Source of the DNA: Streptomyces venezuelae
GTDB taxonomy: Bacteria > Actinomycetota > Actinomycetes > Streptomycetales > Streptomycetaceae
Reading direction: 5' to 3'
Length of the DNA stretch: 64,000 bases
Assembly (NCBI RefSeq): GCF_008642275.1
Contig: NZ_CP029189.1
Coordinates: 2,030,001-2,094,000 of the forward strand
Shown here piece after piece: positions 29,865 to 38,644 of the stretch (its first letter is position 1; the number at the start of each line of letters is the position of its first letter). The translations under genes and the position numbers were made by a program. The notes beneath the pieces were generated by a model. It saw only the letters and a program-made list of their open reading frames with translations, made no database searches and was not told the origin of the DNA.

Positions 29865-32278
29865 GCGGGCGGGCGAAACTGACGCTGTTCGCGGCACTGG
29901 CGACGCTGCTCACCTCGTGGTCGCTGAACCCGCTGGTGGACTCGCAGGCCTGGCTGCTGCAGGCCGCGCTGCTGCTCGCCGTGCAGAGCGCGGTGGGCGC
30001 CGGCGTCCGGCGCGTACCGCTGGCCCGGACCCTGACCGTGGCGGCGCAGGCGCTGGTGTCGCTGCTGCTGCTCGCGTTCCTGTACGCCGGCAAGGGCGAG
30101 TCCCACGGGGACGGGCCGCTGGCCTACCTGGTGACGGACTTCGGCGAGCTGTTCGGCCAGGGCGTTCGGGACGTGGGCGAGTTCGCGATCCCGGCTCCCC
30201 TGACGGACGGCATCAAGCTGCTGCTGGTGTCCGGCGTGCTGCTGATCGGGCTGCTGGTGGACACGCTGGCGGTGACCCTGCGCACGGCCGCCGCGGCCGG
30301 GCTGCCGCTGCTGGCGCTGTACTCGGTGGCCTCGGGTCTGGCGGGCGGCGGGGACAGCTCCTGGTTCTCCTTCCTGCTCGCGGGCTGCGGCTACCTGATG
30401 CTGCTGCTGTCCGAGGGCCGTGACCGGCTCGCCCAGTGGGGCCGGGTCTTCGGCGCGGCCCCCCGCCGGGGCGCCGCGGACTCCGGCCTCGCCAGCGGGG
30501 CGGGCGGGCAGGCGACGGCACCCGTGAAGTTCGGGCGGCGGATCGGCGCGGTGACCCTGGGCCTGGCGCTGGCGGTGCCGGCCGTACTGCCCTCGCTCGG
30601 CGGCGGGCTGCTGGGCGGCACGCAGGACTCCGACGAGGACGGCAGCGGCGGCGTGGGCGGGACGATCTCGGCGGTCAACCCGCTGGTCTCCCTGCAGAGC
30701 AACCTGAACGCGCAGGACAACCGCGTGATCCTGCGGTACCGGACGAACAGCCCGCAGCAGGGCGAGCAGTACCTGCGGATCGTGGCCCTGGACGAGTTCA
30801 ACGGCGTCAAGTGGGAGGCCTCCGGGCGGTCCCTGATGGACGTTCCGCAGGAGCTGCCGCCGCCGCCGGGGCTCCGTGCCCCCGTCAGCGGCACCGCGGT
30901 GGAGGTCACCACCAGCATCTCGGCGGCGGACCACTTCACCCAGCGCTACCTCCCCATGCCGTATCCGGCGACGTCGGTGGACATCGGCGGCAAGTGGCGG
31001 TTCGAGCCGGTGGGCCGGACCCTGGTCGGCGACCAGCTGGGCCGCGACCGGTTCCAGAACGTGCAGGGGGCCGAGTACACGGTACGCAGCCTGCTGCTGA
31101 AGCCGACGGCCCAGCAGCTGCAGAAGGCTCCGGAGCCCGATCCGGAGGTCCGCGAGGAGTACACGAAGCTCCCGGACAACCTGCCGCCGGTGGTCGCCGA
31201 CACGGCCCGCCAGGTCACGCAGGGGGCGAAGGACGACTACACGCGGGCCGTGAAGCTGCAGGACTACTTCGCGGTGAACGGCGGATTCCGCTACAACACG
31301 AGGACGGCCTCGGGCACGGGTCCGCAGGCGGTCGCCCGGTTCCTCGCCGACAAGGAGGGCTTCTGCGTCCACTTCGCCTTCTCGATGGCGGCGATGTCCC
31401 GCTCGCTGGGCATCCCGGCCCGGGTCGCGGTGGGCTTCACGCCCGGCGAGAAGCAGTCGGACGGCAGTGTGAACGTCTCGATGCGCGACGCGCACGCCTG
31501 GCCCGAGCTGTACTTCGAGGGCGTGGGCTGGACCCGCTTCGAGCCGACGCCCCGCTCCGGCATCAACATTCCGGACTACTCCCGCACGCAGACCCCGGCC
31601 ACCCAGCCGTCCGCGCCTGCGCCGCTGCCCTCGCAGAGCGCGGTGCAGCCGTCGGCGGCGCCCTCGGCGACCCCCGAGTGCCCGCCGGCCCTGAAGAAGC
31701 TCGGCGAGTGCGACACGGCCGCGCCCGCCCGGAACGCGGGTGACGGCGGCGGACCGTCGGTGACGACGGTCCTCGGCTGGGCGGCGCTCGCGGTGGCAGT
31801 GCTGGGCCTGCCCCTGCTCCCGCTGCTGTGGCGGACCCGGCTGCGGGCCCGGCGCCTGGCGACCGGGGAGGTCCTGACGGCCTGGCGGGAGCTGGGTGAC
31901 ACCGCCTGGGACGCGGGGGTGGTCCCGGACGAGGCGCTGTCCCCGCGCCGGGCGGCGAGCCGGATCGTGGACCTGGGCCGCCTGGAGCCGGAACCGGCGG
32001 CGGCCGTGCACCGGGTCGCCGGTGCGGTGGAACGGGCCCTGTACGCGCCCCCGGGCGCGGAGGTCTCGTACCCGGAGCTGGCGCAGGACGTGCTGCTGGC
32101 CCGTACGGGCCTGCTGGCGTCCGCGGACCGGCTTCCGCGGCTGCGCGCCCTGCTGCTGCCCCGCTCGGCGGCCCGTGTCTCCTGGGCCCTCACAGCCCGC
32201 CGCACGGCGGTCACGTCGGCGATGTCGGCCCGCCTGACCGCAGCCCGCCTCCGACTCCCGCTCAGAGGCCGCGGCTAG
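29861..32278 (+). CDS. Membrane transglutaminase-like protein (TgpA/DUF3488 type)
   Basis: An 805-residue protein. The N-terminal third has about six membrane helices (DUF3488). An extracellular transglutaminase core follows, with catalytic Cys in DKEGFCVHFAFSMAAM and His in RDAHAWPELYFEGVGWTRFEPTP. A Pro/Ser/Ala linker, one more helix (about 635-655) and a cytoplasmic DUF4129-like tail end the protein. Such proteins may cross-link or cleave envelope peptides; the substrate is unknown. The ATG overlaps the DUF58 stop as ATGA and has CCGGAGG upstream. It closes the moxR operon and is followed by a strong hairpin. Confidence 0.92.
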   Translation: MSGRAKLTLFAALATLLTSWSLNPLVDSQAWLLQAALLLAVQSAVGAGVRRVPLARTLTVAAQALVSLLLLAFLYAGKGESHGDGPLAYLVTDFGELFGQGVRDVGEFAIPAPLTDGIKLLLVSGVLLIGLLVDTLAVTLRTAAAAGLPLLALYSVASGLAGGGDSSWFSFLLAGCGYLMLLLSEGRDRLAQWGRVFGAAPRRGAADSGLASGAGGQATAPVKFGRRIGAVTLGLALAVPAVLPSLGGGLLGGTQDSDEDGSGGVGGTISAVNPLVSLQSNLNAQDNRVILRYRTNSPQQGEQYLRIVALDEFNGVKWEASGRSLMDVPQELPPPPGLRAPVSGTAVEVTTSISAADHFTQRYLPMPYPATSVDIGGKWRFEPVGRTLVGDQLGRDRFQNVQGAEYTVRSLLLKPTAQQLQKAPEPDPEVREEYTKLPDNLPPVVADTARQVTQGAKDDYTRAVKLQDYFAVNGGFRYNTRTASGTGPQAVARFLADKEGFCVHFAFSMAAMSRSLGIPARVAVGFTPGEKQSDGSVNVSMRDAHAWPELYFEGVGWTRFEPTPRSGINIPDYSRTQTPATQPSAPAPLPSQSAVQPSAAPSATPECPPALKKLGECDTAAPARNAGDGGGPSVTTVLGWAALAVAVLGLPLLPLLWRTRLRARRLATGEVLTAWRELGDTAWDAGVVPDEALSPRRAASRIVDLGRLEPEPAAAVHRVAGAVERALYAPPGAEVSYPELAQDVLLARTGLLASADRLPRLRALLLPRSAARVSWALTARRTAVTSAMSARLTAARLRLPLRGRG

Positions 32279-32290
32279 TCCCGCCCACCA

Positions 32291-32340
32291 CCTCAAAACG
32301 CCGGCGGGGCTGGGAAATCCAGCCCCGCCGGCGCTTGAGG
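32291..32340 (+). terminator. Terminator hairpin of the moxR-DUF58-transglutaminase operon
   Basis: CGCCGGCGGGGCTGG (32299-32313) pairs perfectly with 32319-32333 around the loop GAAAT. The stem continues with CCTCAA and TTGAGG after a small bulge. It begins 13 bases after the stop codon and is made of two facing copies of the dispersed repeat. Confidence 0.8.
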
Positions 32341-32404
32341 CGACCCGTCAGCCCCGCCGGCGCTTGAGGCGACCCTTCAGCCCCGCCGGCGCTTGAGGCG
32401 CGGG
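32319..32404. repeat. Three tandem copies of the dispersed repeat, 29-base period
   Basis: Copies start at 32319, 32348 and 32377, each with the core CAGCCCCGCCGGCGCTTGAG then GCG. The first is also the right arm of the terminator hairpin. There are no unique spacers, so it is not CRISPR. The last copy runs into another small GC hairpin (32402-32424). Confidence 0.85.
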
Positions 32405-32492
32405 GGCTCGGGGGCAGCGCCCCCGCAACGGCGCCGCAGGACCAGCACGGCGCGGCCCACCGCACAACCCGCCGAACCCGCCGAACCCGCGG

Positions 32493-32543
32493 ACGCGAAA
32501 ACGCGGTGAGGCTCGATCCCCCCGAGCCCCACCGCGTTCGCGT
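32493..32543. terminator. Long hairpin, probable bidirectional terminator
   Basis: GGCTCG (32510-32515) pairs with CGAGCC (32523-32528), and the stem continues outward through CGCGGT and ACGCG with few mismatches. It lies between two convergent transcription units, 275 bases from the tetR stop, so it could end either. Confidence 0.5.
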
Positions 32544-32818
32544 CCTGCACCACCGGGTTCCGTGTCCCCCGCCCGGTCACGGAAGGAGGCACCCGGTCCG
32601 CTCCGCAGCCCCGTGTCGGCGGTGCGGACCGGGTCTCCTGTCCGTTGCCCCCAGTCTGGCGTCCGCGCAGGTGGGAGCCCATCCGCGCACGTACTCATTT
32701 CCGCGCCTAGGTACGGATACTCAGCCGTCGCGGCCGGCCCCACCAGTTCTACGGGGCCGCGCGCCCCCACGGCACCGCCGACTGGGGGGTCGTGGCCCGC
32801 CGGGACCGACGCACCGGC

Positions 32819-33466
32819 TCAGCGGTTGCCGCTGACCCGGCCCCGCAGCAGCAGCGACAGCGCCGAGTGCACGTCGTCCAGGGACCGCTCGCTCTGGAAG
32901 GACTGCCAGTCCAGGGCGGCCACCAGCACCATCCCGACCATCGCCGCCGCCGTGAGCGGCACATCGATCTCGGCGCTCAGTTCACCGCGTTCGACGCCCT
33001 CGCGCAGCACCTTCTCCACGACGGCCACGGCCTCCTGCCGGACCACCATCAGCGTGGACTGCCACGCACGGTTGGTGCGCCAGAGCTCGGCGACGTACAG
33101 CTGGGTGAAGGCCGGGTACCGGTCGATGAAGACGAGCCCCGCGCGGATCATCGCGTCGAGCGCCTCGACGCGGCTGCCGCCGCGGGCCTCCGTCTCCTCG
33201 GCGGCCGCCCGCAGCGAGGCCGTCAGCAGGCCGACGCCGTGCCTCAGCAGCTCCTCGAAGAGCTCGTTCTTGCTCGCGAAGTTGTAGTAGACGGTGCCCT
33301 TCGCGACGCCCGCCCGCTCGGCGATCTCGTCGACCGTGGTCGCGGAGAAGCCCTGCTCGGCGATCAGGGTGACGGCTGCCTCGTAGAGCTTCTGCCGGGT
33401 GATCGCACGACGGCCCCCGCCGCTGCCCGTACCGGTGCTGCTGCTTTCCATGGCGCTGATTGTCAC
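32819..33466 (-). CDS. TetR family transcriptional regulator
   Basis: A 215-residue repressor. The DNA-binding domain is RRAITRQKLYEAAVTLIAEQGFSATTVDEIAERAGVAKGTVYYNFASKNELFEELL in part, with the helix-turn-helix at about residues 39-60. The C-terminal ligand domain is not recognised. It follows the YhgE gene by 14 bases in the same direction, so it is the last gene of the ABC/YhgE operon. The 28-bp palindrome before the first gene of this operon is its likely operator. Start GTG at 33466; ATG at 33451 is possible. Confidence 0.92.
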   Translation of the reverse strand: MTISAMESSSTGTGSGGGRRAITRQKLYEAAVTLIAEQGFSATTVDEIAERAGVAKGTVYYNFASKNELFEELLRHGVGLLTASLRAAAEETEARGGSRVEALDAMIRAGLVFIDRYPAFTQLYVAELWRTNRAWQSTLMVVRQEAVAVVEKVLREGVERGELSAEIDVPLTAAAMVGMVLVAALDWQSFQSERSLDDVHSALSLLLRGRVSGNR

Positions 33467-33480
33467 AGGTCAACACGTCC

Positions 33481-35577
33481 CTACAGGCTCAGTTCCGGGT
33501 GCAGTCGGTCCATGGTCCACACCTGCTTGCCGCGGGCGGCGAGCGCGGTCAGGGCCAGGGCGCCGGCGGTGAAGGCCAGCAGGACCGCACCACCCTGCCA
33601 GACCGGGGCGAGGTCGCCACCGGTGATGAGGCGGCGCAGGCTCTCGACGATGTACGACATCGGCAGGTACGGGTGGATCCAGTTGAAGAAGTCCGGGCTG
33701 GTCTGGACGGGGTAGGTGCCGCCCGCCGAGGTCAGCTGGAGCATCAGGACCGCCAGCACCAGGATGCGGCCGGCGGCGCCGAACTTGGCGTTGAGCCACT
33801 GGACGATCGCCGCGAAGCAGCCGGTGACCAGCATCAGGAAGCCGATGGTGAGGGCCGGGTGGGCCATCTTCAGGCCGAGGCCGGGTGCCCAGTGCAGTAC
33901 GGACATCAGCAGGGCCACCTGCGCCGCGCCGAGGCCCGCCACGGGAAGCCAGCCGGCGAGGGCCACCCGCCAGGGCGAGGCGCCGGCGGCCAGCGCCCTG
34001 CGGTTCAGCGGGGCGATCAGCATGTAGGCGACCATCGCCCCGACCCAGAGGGAGAGCGGGATGAAGTAGGGGGCGAAGCCGGTGCCGTAGTTGGGCGCCT
34101 TGTGCAGGGACTGGTTGGCGAGCTGGACCGGGTCGGCCATGACCTGGGTGCGCGCCTCGCGCTGCTGCTGGTCGTAGTCGGGGATCTTGCCGGCGCCGTC
34201 GTGCAGGCCGCCGGCGAGTTCGCCGGTCCCGTCGACGAGCTTGTACATGCCGCCGTCGAGCCGGTGGGCGCCGTCGCCGAGCTTGCCGACGCCGTCGGCG
34301 AGGGCGCCGGAGCCGGTGGTGGCGGTGCCGAGGCCGGTGTGCAGTTGGGTCATGCCGGCGGACACCTTGTGGGCACCGGCGTTGAGGGCGTTGACCTTGG
34401 CGACGGCCGCGTCGAGGTCACCCGCGAGCTGGGGAGCCTTGACGACGAGCTCGCGGGCCTTCTTCTCCAGGTCGGTGAGCTGGGTGCGGAGCGTGGCGAC
34501 GTCACCGTTCGCGTTCTTGACCAGGGCGCTGACGTCCCCGCTGAGTTCGGCGGCCTCGGCCGTGCTGTCCTTGACCTTCTTCAGGTCGGGGCAGGACGCC
34601 AGGTGCGGTTCTCCGCCGGGGGTGACGCAGTGCTTGGTGTAGTACGCGTCCGCGCCGGTGGAGGCCTTCTTGGCGGCGGCGGCCGCGGCCGGGGCCTTCT
34701 GGGCGAACGTGCCGAGGTGGTTGTTGACGACCTTCGCGCTGTCGGCGACCAGCTCGGCGGTGTCGGCCAGGTTCTTGGGGTCCTTGACGAAGGGGCGGGC
34801 CTTGTCCGCCGCCCCGCCCACCTTGTCGGCCAGCGCCTGGGTACCGTCCGCGAGGTCCTTGGAGCCGCCCTCCAGCTTGCCGGCCGCCGTGTTCAGCTTC
34901 TGCAGACCGCTGTTGAGCTCACCGGACTTCTCCTGCGCCGTGTCGAGGCCGTCGGCGAGTTCCTTGGCGCCTTCCTGGGCCTTGCCCGCGCCGTCCTTGA
35001 GCTTGTCGGCGCCGTCGGCCGCCTCGGCGGTCTTGTCGTGCAGGTCGGAGAAGTTGACGAAGATCTTGTCGAGGAACTTGCGGGAGGCGTTGGTGGACGC
35101 CGCGGAGCGGACCTCGGCGAAGACGGTGCGCGAGATCGAGCCGACGATGTAGTTGTTGGCGTCGTTCGTGCGGACCTGGAGGGCTCCGGTGGTGGGGTCG
35201 TCGCCGGAGCTGGAGGCGATCTTCTCGCTGAAGTCGGCGGGCATGGTCAGGGTCAGGTAGTACGTACCGTTCTCCAGGCCCTCGGCCGCCTCCTTCGCGC
35301 TCACGTCGTGCCACTCGAAGGACTTCTTGCTGTCGTGCAGCTTCTTGGCGATCTCTGTGCCGGCGTCGAAGCTCTCGCCGCCGACGGTCGCGCCCTTGTC
35401 GGCGTTGACGATGGCGACGGGCACCTTGTCGAGGCGGCTGTACGGGTCCCAGAAGGACCACAGGTACAGGGCTCCGTAGAGCAGCGGCAGCAGGAGCAGC
35501 GCGACGAGCGCGGCCCGGGGCAGCTTCCCCCGCCCGAACCGCTTCAGCTCAAGCGCGGCCAGCTTCGGCGAGCGCAT
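33481..35577 (-). CDS. YhgE/Pip family membrane protein (phage-infection-protein-like exporter subunit)
   Basis: A 698-residue protein. The N-terminal helix (LVALLLLPLLYGALYLWSFW) precedes DPYSRLDKVPVAIVNADKG, the YhgE/Pip signature. A long extracytoplasmic region carries many LADGxxKLxDGA-type heptad repeats, forming coiled coils. The C-terminal quarter has five or six membrane helices of the ABC-2 type. Family members are Pip in Lactococcus and EsaA/YueB in type VII secretion. With the ABC ATPase gene it probably forms a transporter; the cargo is unknown. The ATG at 35577 follows AAGGGGG and overlaps the ATPase gene by 29 bases. Confidence 0.92.
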   Translation of the reverse strand: MRSPKLAALELKRFGRGKLPRAALVALLLLPLLYGALYLWSFWDPYSRLDKVPVAIVNADKGATVGGESFDAGTEIAKKLHDSKKSFEWHDVSAKEAAEGLENGTYYLTLTMPADFSEKIASSSGDDPTTGALQVRTNDANNYIVGSISRTVFAEVRSAASTNASRKFLDKIFVNFSDLHDKTAEAADGADKLKDGAGKAQEGAKELADGLDTAQEKSGELNSGLQKLNTAAGKLEGGSKDLADGTQALADKVGGAADKARPFVKDPKNLADTAELVADSAKVVNNHLGTFAQKAPAAAAAAKKASTGADAYYTKHCVTPGGEPHLASCPDLKKVKDSTAEAAELSGDVSALVKNANGDVATLRTQLTDLEKKARELVVKAPQLAGDLDAAVAKVNALNAGAHKVSAGMTQLHTGLGTATTGSGALADGVGKLGDGAHRLDGGMYKLVDGTGELAGGLHDGAGKIPDYDQQQREARTQVMADPVQLANQSLHKAPNYGTGFAPYFIPLSLWVGAMVAYMLIAPLNRRALAAGASPWRVALAGWLPVAGLGAAQVALLMSVLHWAPGLGLKMAHPALTIGFLMLVTGCFAAIVQWLNAKFGAAGRILVLAVLMLQLTSAGGTYPVQTSPDFFNWIHPYLPMSYIVESLRRLITGGDLAPVWQGGAVLLAFTAGALALTALAARGKQVWTMDRLHPELSL

Positions 35578-36436
35578 CGTCCGCCCCCTTCGTGTCGTCG
35601 TTCTCGGTCTTCGCGTCGGTCTTCGGGTCGGTCCCGGATCCCTCGTCGGCCGCCGCGTCGGCGTCGCCCTCCGCGACCGCGGGCGGGTCCGACGCGGCCG
35701 GCGCGTCCGATACATCCGGTGCGTCCGGTGCGTCCGGCTCCTTGGGGGAGGTGCGCAGAACGATCGCGCCGGCGGGCGCCTCGCTGCACACCGCGAGGAC
35801 GGTGATCCCGCGGGCGGCGACCGAGCGGAGCAGGGCCCAGGCCTCGGCGCGTTCGGTGTCCGACAGCTTGAGGTCCAGGTCGTCGAGGGCCAGCAGTCCC
35901 GGGGAGCCCAGCAGCGCGATGGCGACGGACAGCCGTACGGACTCCAGGCGTTCCAGGTCCCGTACGGAGGTCCGCTCGCCCTTCGGCAGCGTGGCGAGGT
36001 CCAGTCCGGCGGCCTCCAGGGCGGAGGCGATCCGTGCCCCGGCGGCGGCCCGGCGCTCGGCCCGGGGCCGCAGCAGGGCGCGGACCGGAGCGCCGTAGTG
36101 GCGCTGGAGCAGGGCGCCCTCGCGCAGCTGTTCCGCGACGGTGAGCGCCTGGTCCAGCTCGTTGACCCCGGAGACCGGGCCGAGTGCCGTGATCCGGCGG
36201 ACGGCCGTCATGCGCTTCGGCAGCCGGTGGCCGCCGACCTCGGCGTGGCCCCGGGTGGGTTTCATCCGTCCGGTGAGGGCAAGGAGCAGGCAGGTACGGC
36301 CACTGCCGGAGGGGCCTTCGACCGCGATGAGCGAGCCTGGCGCCGCGTCGATCCCGACTCCCTGGAAGGCCCAGCCGCGCGGGCCCCTGAGTCCGAAGTC
36401 CTCGGCCTTGACGGCCGCGCCGTGCGGGCTGTCCAC
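35549..36436 (-). CDS. ABC transporter ATP-binding protein (degenerate signature, with YhgE)
   Basis: A 295-residue ATPase. Walker A is VEGPSGSGRTCLLLAL, with Arg in place of the usual Lys of GKT/S. Walker B is LLALDDLDL, where the catalytic Glu is Asp. The signature LSGGQ is not recognisable; VRDLERLESVRLS occupies its place. These changes suggest weak or altered ATP hydrolysis. The last 65 residues are a Pro/Asp/Ala-rich tail (PDAPDAPDVSDAP). The start is the GTG at 36436, because AAGGGGG precedes it. Upstream ATGs would place the operator inside the coding frame. Confidence 0.87.
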   Translation of the reverse strand: MDSPHGAAVKAEDFGLRGPRGWAFQGVGIDAAPGSLIAVEGPSGSGRTCLLLALTGRMKPTRGHAEVGGHRLPKRMTAVRRITALGPVSGVNELDQALTVAEQLREGALLQRHYGAPVRALLRPRAERRAAAGARIASALEAAGLDLATLPKGERTSVRDLERLESVRLSVAIALLGSPGLLALDDLDLKLSDTERAEAWALLRSVAARGITVLAVCSEAPAGAIVLRTSPKEPDAPDAPDVSDAPAASDPPAVAEGDADAAADEGSGTDPKTDAKTENDDTKGADDALAEAGRA

Positions 36437-36449
36437 GCCGTCCCCCTTC

Positions 36450-36477
36450 TTTTTGAACTGACCGGTCAGTTCAAAAA
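36450..36477. promoter_or_regulatory. Perfect 28-bp palindrome, likely TetR operator of the ABC/YhgE/tetR operon
   Basis: TTTTTGAACTGACC (36450-36463) is followed at once by its exact reverse complement (36464-36477). It lies just upstream of the ribosome site of the ABC ATPase gene. Size, symmetry and the TGACCGGTCA core are typical of TetR-family operators. The last gene of the operon encodes a TetR protein, so autoregulation is the simplest reading. Confidence 0.85.
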
Positions 36478-36608
36478 CTAGCATCCTTCTTCGCACCAGG
36501 TGCGCAGGAGGGGGTAGTTGCCCGGTTCGTGGCTGTAAAAGCCCAGGTCAGCGCAATTGTCAGTGGGGCCCGTCACGATGGTGGCAACGCATCGACAGGA
36601 GGTTCGTC

Positions 36609-37103
36609 ATGGCCACACCGTCCCCGTCCCCTGTCCACCCCGTCCTGCGCAAGTCGACGGCCCCACCGGCCGCTCTCGACCTGCTCGGCAAGGCCCGCAG
36701 CGGGCTGGCCGAAGCCGCCCGGCTGACCCGCCCCAACGAGCGCTACGCCACCGCCCACCTCGCCGCCCTGCGCACCGCCGCGGCCGTGCTCGCCGCGCGC
36801 GCCCGGCCCGAGCCGGTGAATCCGCGGAGGCGGCCCCGGATCCGCAGCGCCTGGGAGGTGCTGCCCGAGATCGCGCCGGAGCTGGCCGAGTGGAGCGCGC
36901 TCTTCGCCTCCGGCGCCGCGCGCCGGGCCAGGGCCGAGGCGGGGATAGCGGACGCGGCGAGCCCCCGGGACGCGGACGATCTGGTGCGGGCGGCCTCGAT
37001 GTTCCTTCGCCTGGTGGAGCGCATGCTCACCGTCCGGACGGTGCCCCACCCACAGGAGAAGGCCCTGCCGCAGCCGCGTCCGGAGCATCCGGACGCGGGA
37101 TGA
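36609..37103 (+). CDS. SAV_6107 family HEPN domain protein
   Basis: A 164-residue helical protein of the SAV_6107 HEPN type, found across Streptomyces. It reads LDLLGKARSGLAEAARLTRPNERYATAHLAALRTAAAVL. R45-x4-H50 (RYATAH) fits the Rx4-6H motif of HEPN ribonucleases, although many HEPN domains only bind nucleotides. The ATG at 36609 follows AGGAGG. No obvious partner nucleotidyltransferase is adjacent. The next gene encodes a methyltransferase 73 bases downstream. RNA-related function is inference. Confidence 0.88.
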   Translation: MATPSPSPVHPVLRKSTAPPAALDLLGKARSGLAEAARLTRPNERYATAHLAALRTAAAVLAARARPEPVNPRRRPRIRSAWEVLPEIAPELAEWSALFASGAARRARAEAGIADAASPRDADDLVRAASMFLRLVERMLTVRTVPHPQEKALPQPRPEHPDAG

Positions 37104-37176
37104 GCTGCCCGGCGGCGGAAGGCAATAGGGTGGGCCAGGACCGCTCACCCTTTACCGCGCCGAGGAGCCATCAGCC

Positions 37177-37935
37177 GTGTCGGACACTTCCCGCCCCCGT
37201 GCCTCCCTCCGCACCGCCGTGGTGTGGGAGGTCCTCAAGGAGGCGCTCGACCGCCGGGTGAAGGCGACCGGGCGGGATGTGCTGGACGTGCTCGACACCG
37301 GTGGCGGCACCGGCAAGTTCGCCGTGCCGGTGGCCCGCCTGGGCCACCGGGTCACCGTGGTCGACCCCAGCCCGAACGCGCTGTTCGGGCTGGAGCGCCG
37401 GGTGGCCGAGGCCGGTGTCGCCGATCTCGTGCGCGGTGTCCAGGGTGACGCCCAGGGCCTGTTGGACGTCGTCGAGCGGGACGCCTACGACGTGGTGCTC
37501 TGCCACGGCGTACTGGAGTACGTGGACGACCCCGCCGAGGGCGTGGCCAACACGGTGGCCGCGCTGCGGACCGGCGGCACGCTCAGCCTGCTGGCCGCCG
37601 GCCTGGGCGGCGCCGTGCTGGCCCGCGCGCTGGCCGGGCACTTCACGGAGGCCCGTACCGCCCTCACCGACCCGGCCGGCCGCTGGGGATCCGGCGACCC
37701 GGTGCCGCGCCGCTTCACCGCCGAGCAGCTCTCCGAGCTGGTCGGCGGTGCCGGCCTCGCGGTCGGCGCGGTGCACGGCGTACGGATCTTCGCCGACCTC
37801 GTGCCCGGGGTCCTGGTGGACACCGAGCCCGGCGCAGTGGAGGCGCTGCTGCGCCTGGAGGAGGCCGCGGCCGAGCTCCCCGCCTTCCACGCGGTCGCCA
37901 CACAGCTGCACGTCCTGGGTGAGAAGCAGGCCTGA
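37177..37935 (+). CDS. Class I SAM-dependent methyltransferase
   Basis: A 252-residue methyltransferase. Motif I is VLDTGGGTGKFAVPVARLGHRVTVVDPSP, motif II QGDAQGLLDVV, and the motif IV region YDVVLCHGVLEYVDDP. This layout resembles SmtA/CmoM-like small-molecule or tRNA methyltransferases; the substrate is not determinable. The GTG at 37177 has GAGGAG nine bases upstream. The gene often follows the SAV_6107 gene in Streptomyces. Confidence 0.9.
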   Translation: MSDTSRPRASLRTAVVWEVLKEALDRRVKATGRDVLDVLDTGGGTGKFAVPVARLGHRVTVVDPSPNALFGLERRVAEAGVADLVRGVQGDAQGLLDVVERDAYDVVLCHGVLEYVDDPAEGVANTVAALRTGGTLSLLAAGLGGAVLARALAGHFTEARTALTDPAGRWGSGDPVPRRFTAEQLSELVGGAGLAVGAVHGVRIFADLVPGVLVDTEPGAVEALLRLEEAAAELPAFHAVATQLHVLGEKQA

Positions 37936-38227
37936 ACTGCGACCTTCCGCGCGAGGAGTCGGCCACACACCCTCCGAACCGCCGGTCGGCCCCGTATGAT
38001 CAGGTGCAAGACCGGCATGGTGGACGGACCATTGGGGAATAAGGGCCTCAGTGACCGCCCCCGCGGCGGTACGGTTTTCACGCAGCGCCTTGACCGGCTG
38101 CGTCATTGCTGGGCCGCGCCCATTTGGAACGCGGCGTAGAGGCGGGTGTCACGGGGGCGATTCCCCGCCTATCCTGAAGGGGACCCCTGGTCGCCACCCC
38201 CGCGACCGACGGATGAGGAGGACTCCC

Positions 38228-38629
38228 GTGCCGCTCTCGGAGCACGAGCAGCGAATGCTCGAGCAGATGGAGCGAGCGCTGTACGCCGAAGATCCCAAGT
38301 TCGCGACAGCGCTTGAGGGAAGCGGACTGCGTACGTACACCCGGCGACGGGTCTACCAGGCAGTCGCAGGCATTGTGGTGGGTATCGCGCTCCTCATGAC
38401 CGGTGTGATCATTCCGAACGTGCTCTGGATCAGCGTGGTGGGTTTCCTCGTCATGCTGGGATGTACGGTCCTGGTGGTCACCGGTTGGCGCAAGGCACCC
38501 AAGCCTGGCGAGCAGCCCGTCTCCGGTAGTACCGGCGGTCCGGCCCACGGCCGGAACCGGCAGCGTCGGTCGATGATGACCCGTATCGAGGAACGGTGGC
38601 AGCGCCGCCGTGACGAGCAGGGGCACTAG
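38228..38629 (+). CDS. DUF3040 domain membrane protein
   Basis: A 133-residue protein. PLSEHEQRMLEQMERALYAEDPKFA is the DUF3040 signature, followed by two membrane helices (AVAGIVVGIALLMTGVIIPN and ISVVGFLVMLGCTVLVVTG) and a basic, disordered tail. The function is unknown. In many actinobacteria this gene lies directly before mraZ at the head of the dcw cluster; here it is about 12 kb away. GTG at 38228 follows GAGGAGG. The 290 bases upstream hold no other gene. Confidence 0.92.
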   Translation: MPLSEHEQRMLEQMERALYAEDPKFATALEGSGLRTYTRRRVYQAVAGIVVGIALLMTGVIIPNVLWISVVGFLVMLGCTVLVVTGWRKAPKPGEQPVSGSTGGPAHGRNRQRRSMMTRIEERWQRRRDEQGH

Positions 38630-38644
38630 CCCCGCACAACGTGG

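Larger units (their letters stand above)
32279..32818. other. Convergent intergenic region between the transglutaminase and tetR genes
   Basis: About 540 bases without a credible gene. It contains the terminator hairpin and tandem repeat at 32291-32404, and a second long hairpin at 32493-32543. The remainder (32550-32818) shows open frames on both strands with no ribosome site or recognisable motif. Confidence 0.6.

Noticed and set aside
32319..32404. Tandem 29-bp units as a possible CRISPR array
   Set aside because: The repeats are directly adjacent with no variable spacers, and no cas genes are in the window.
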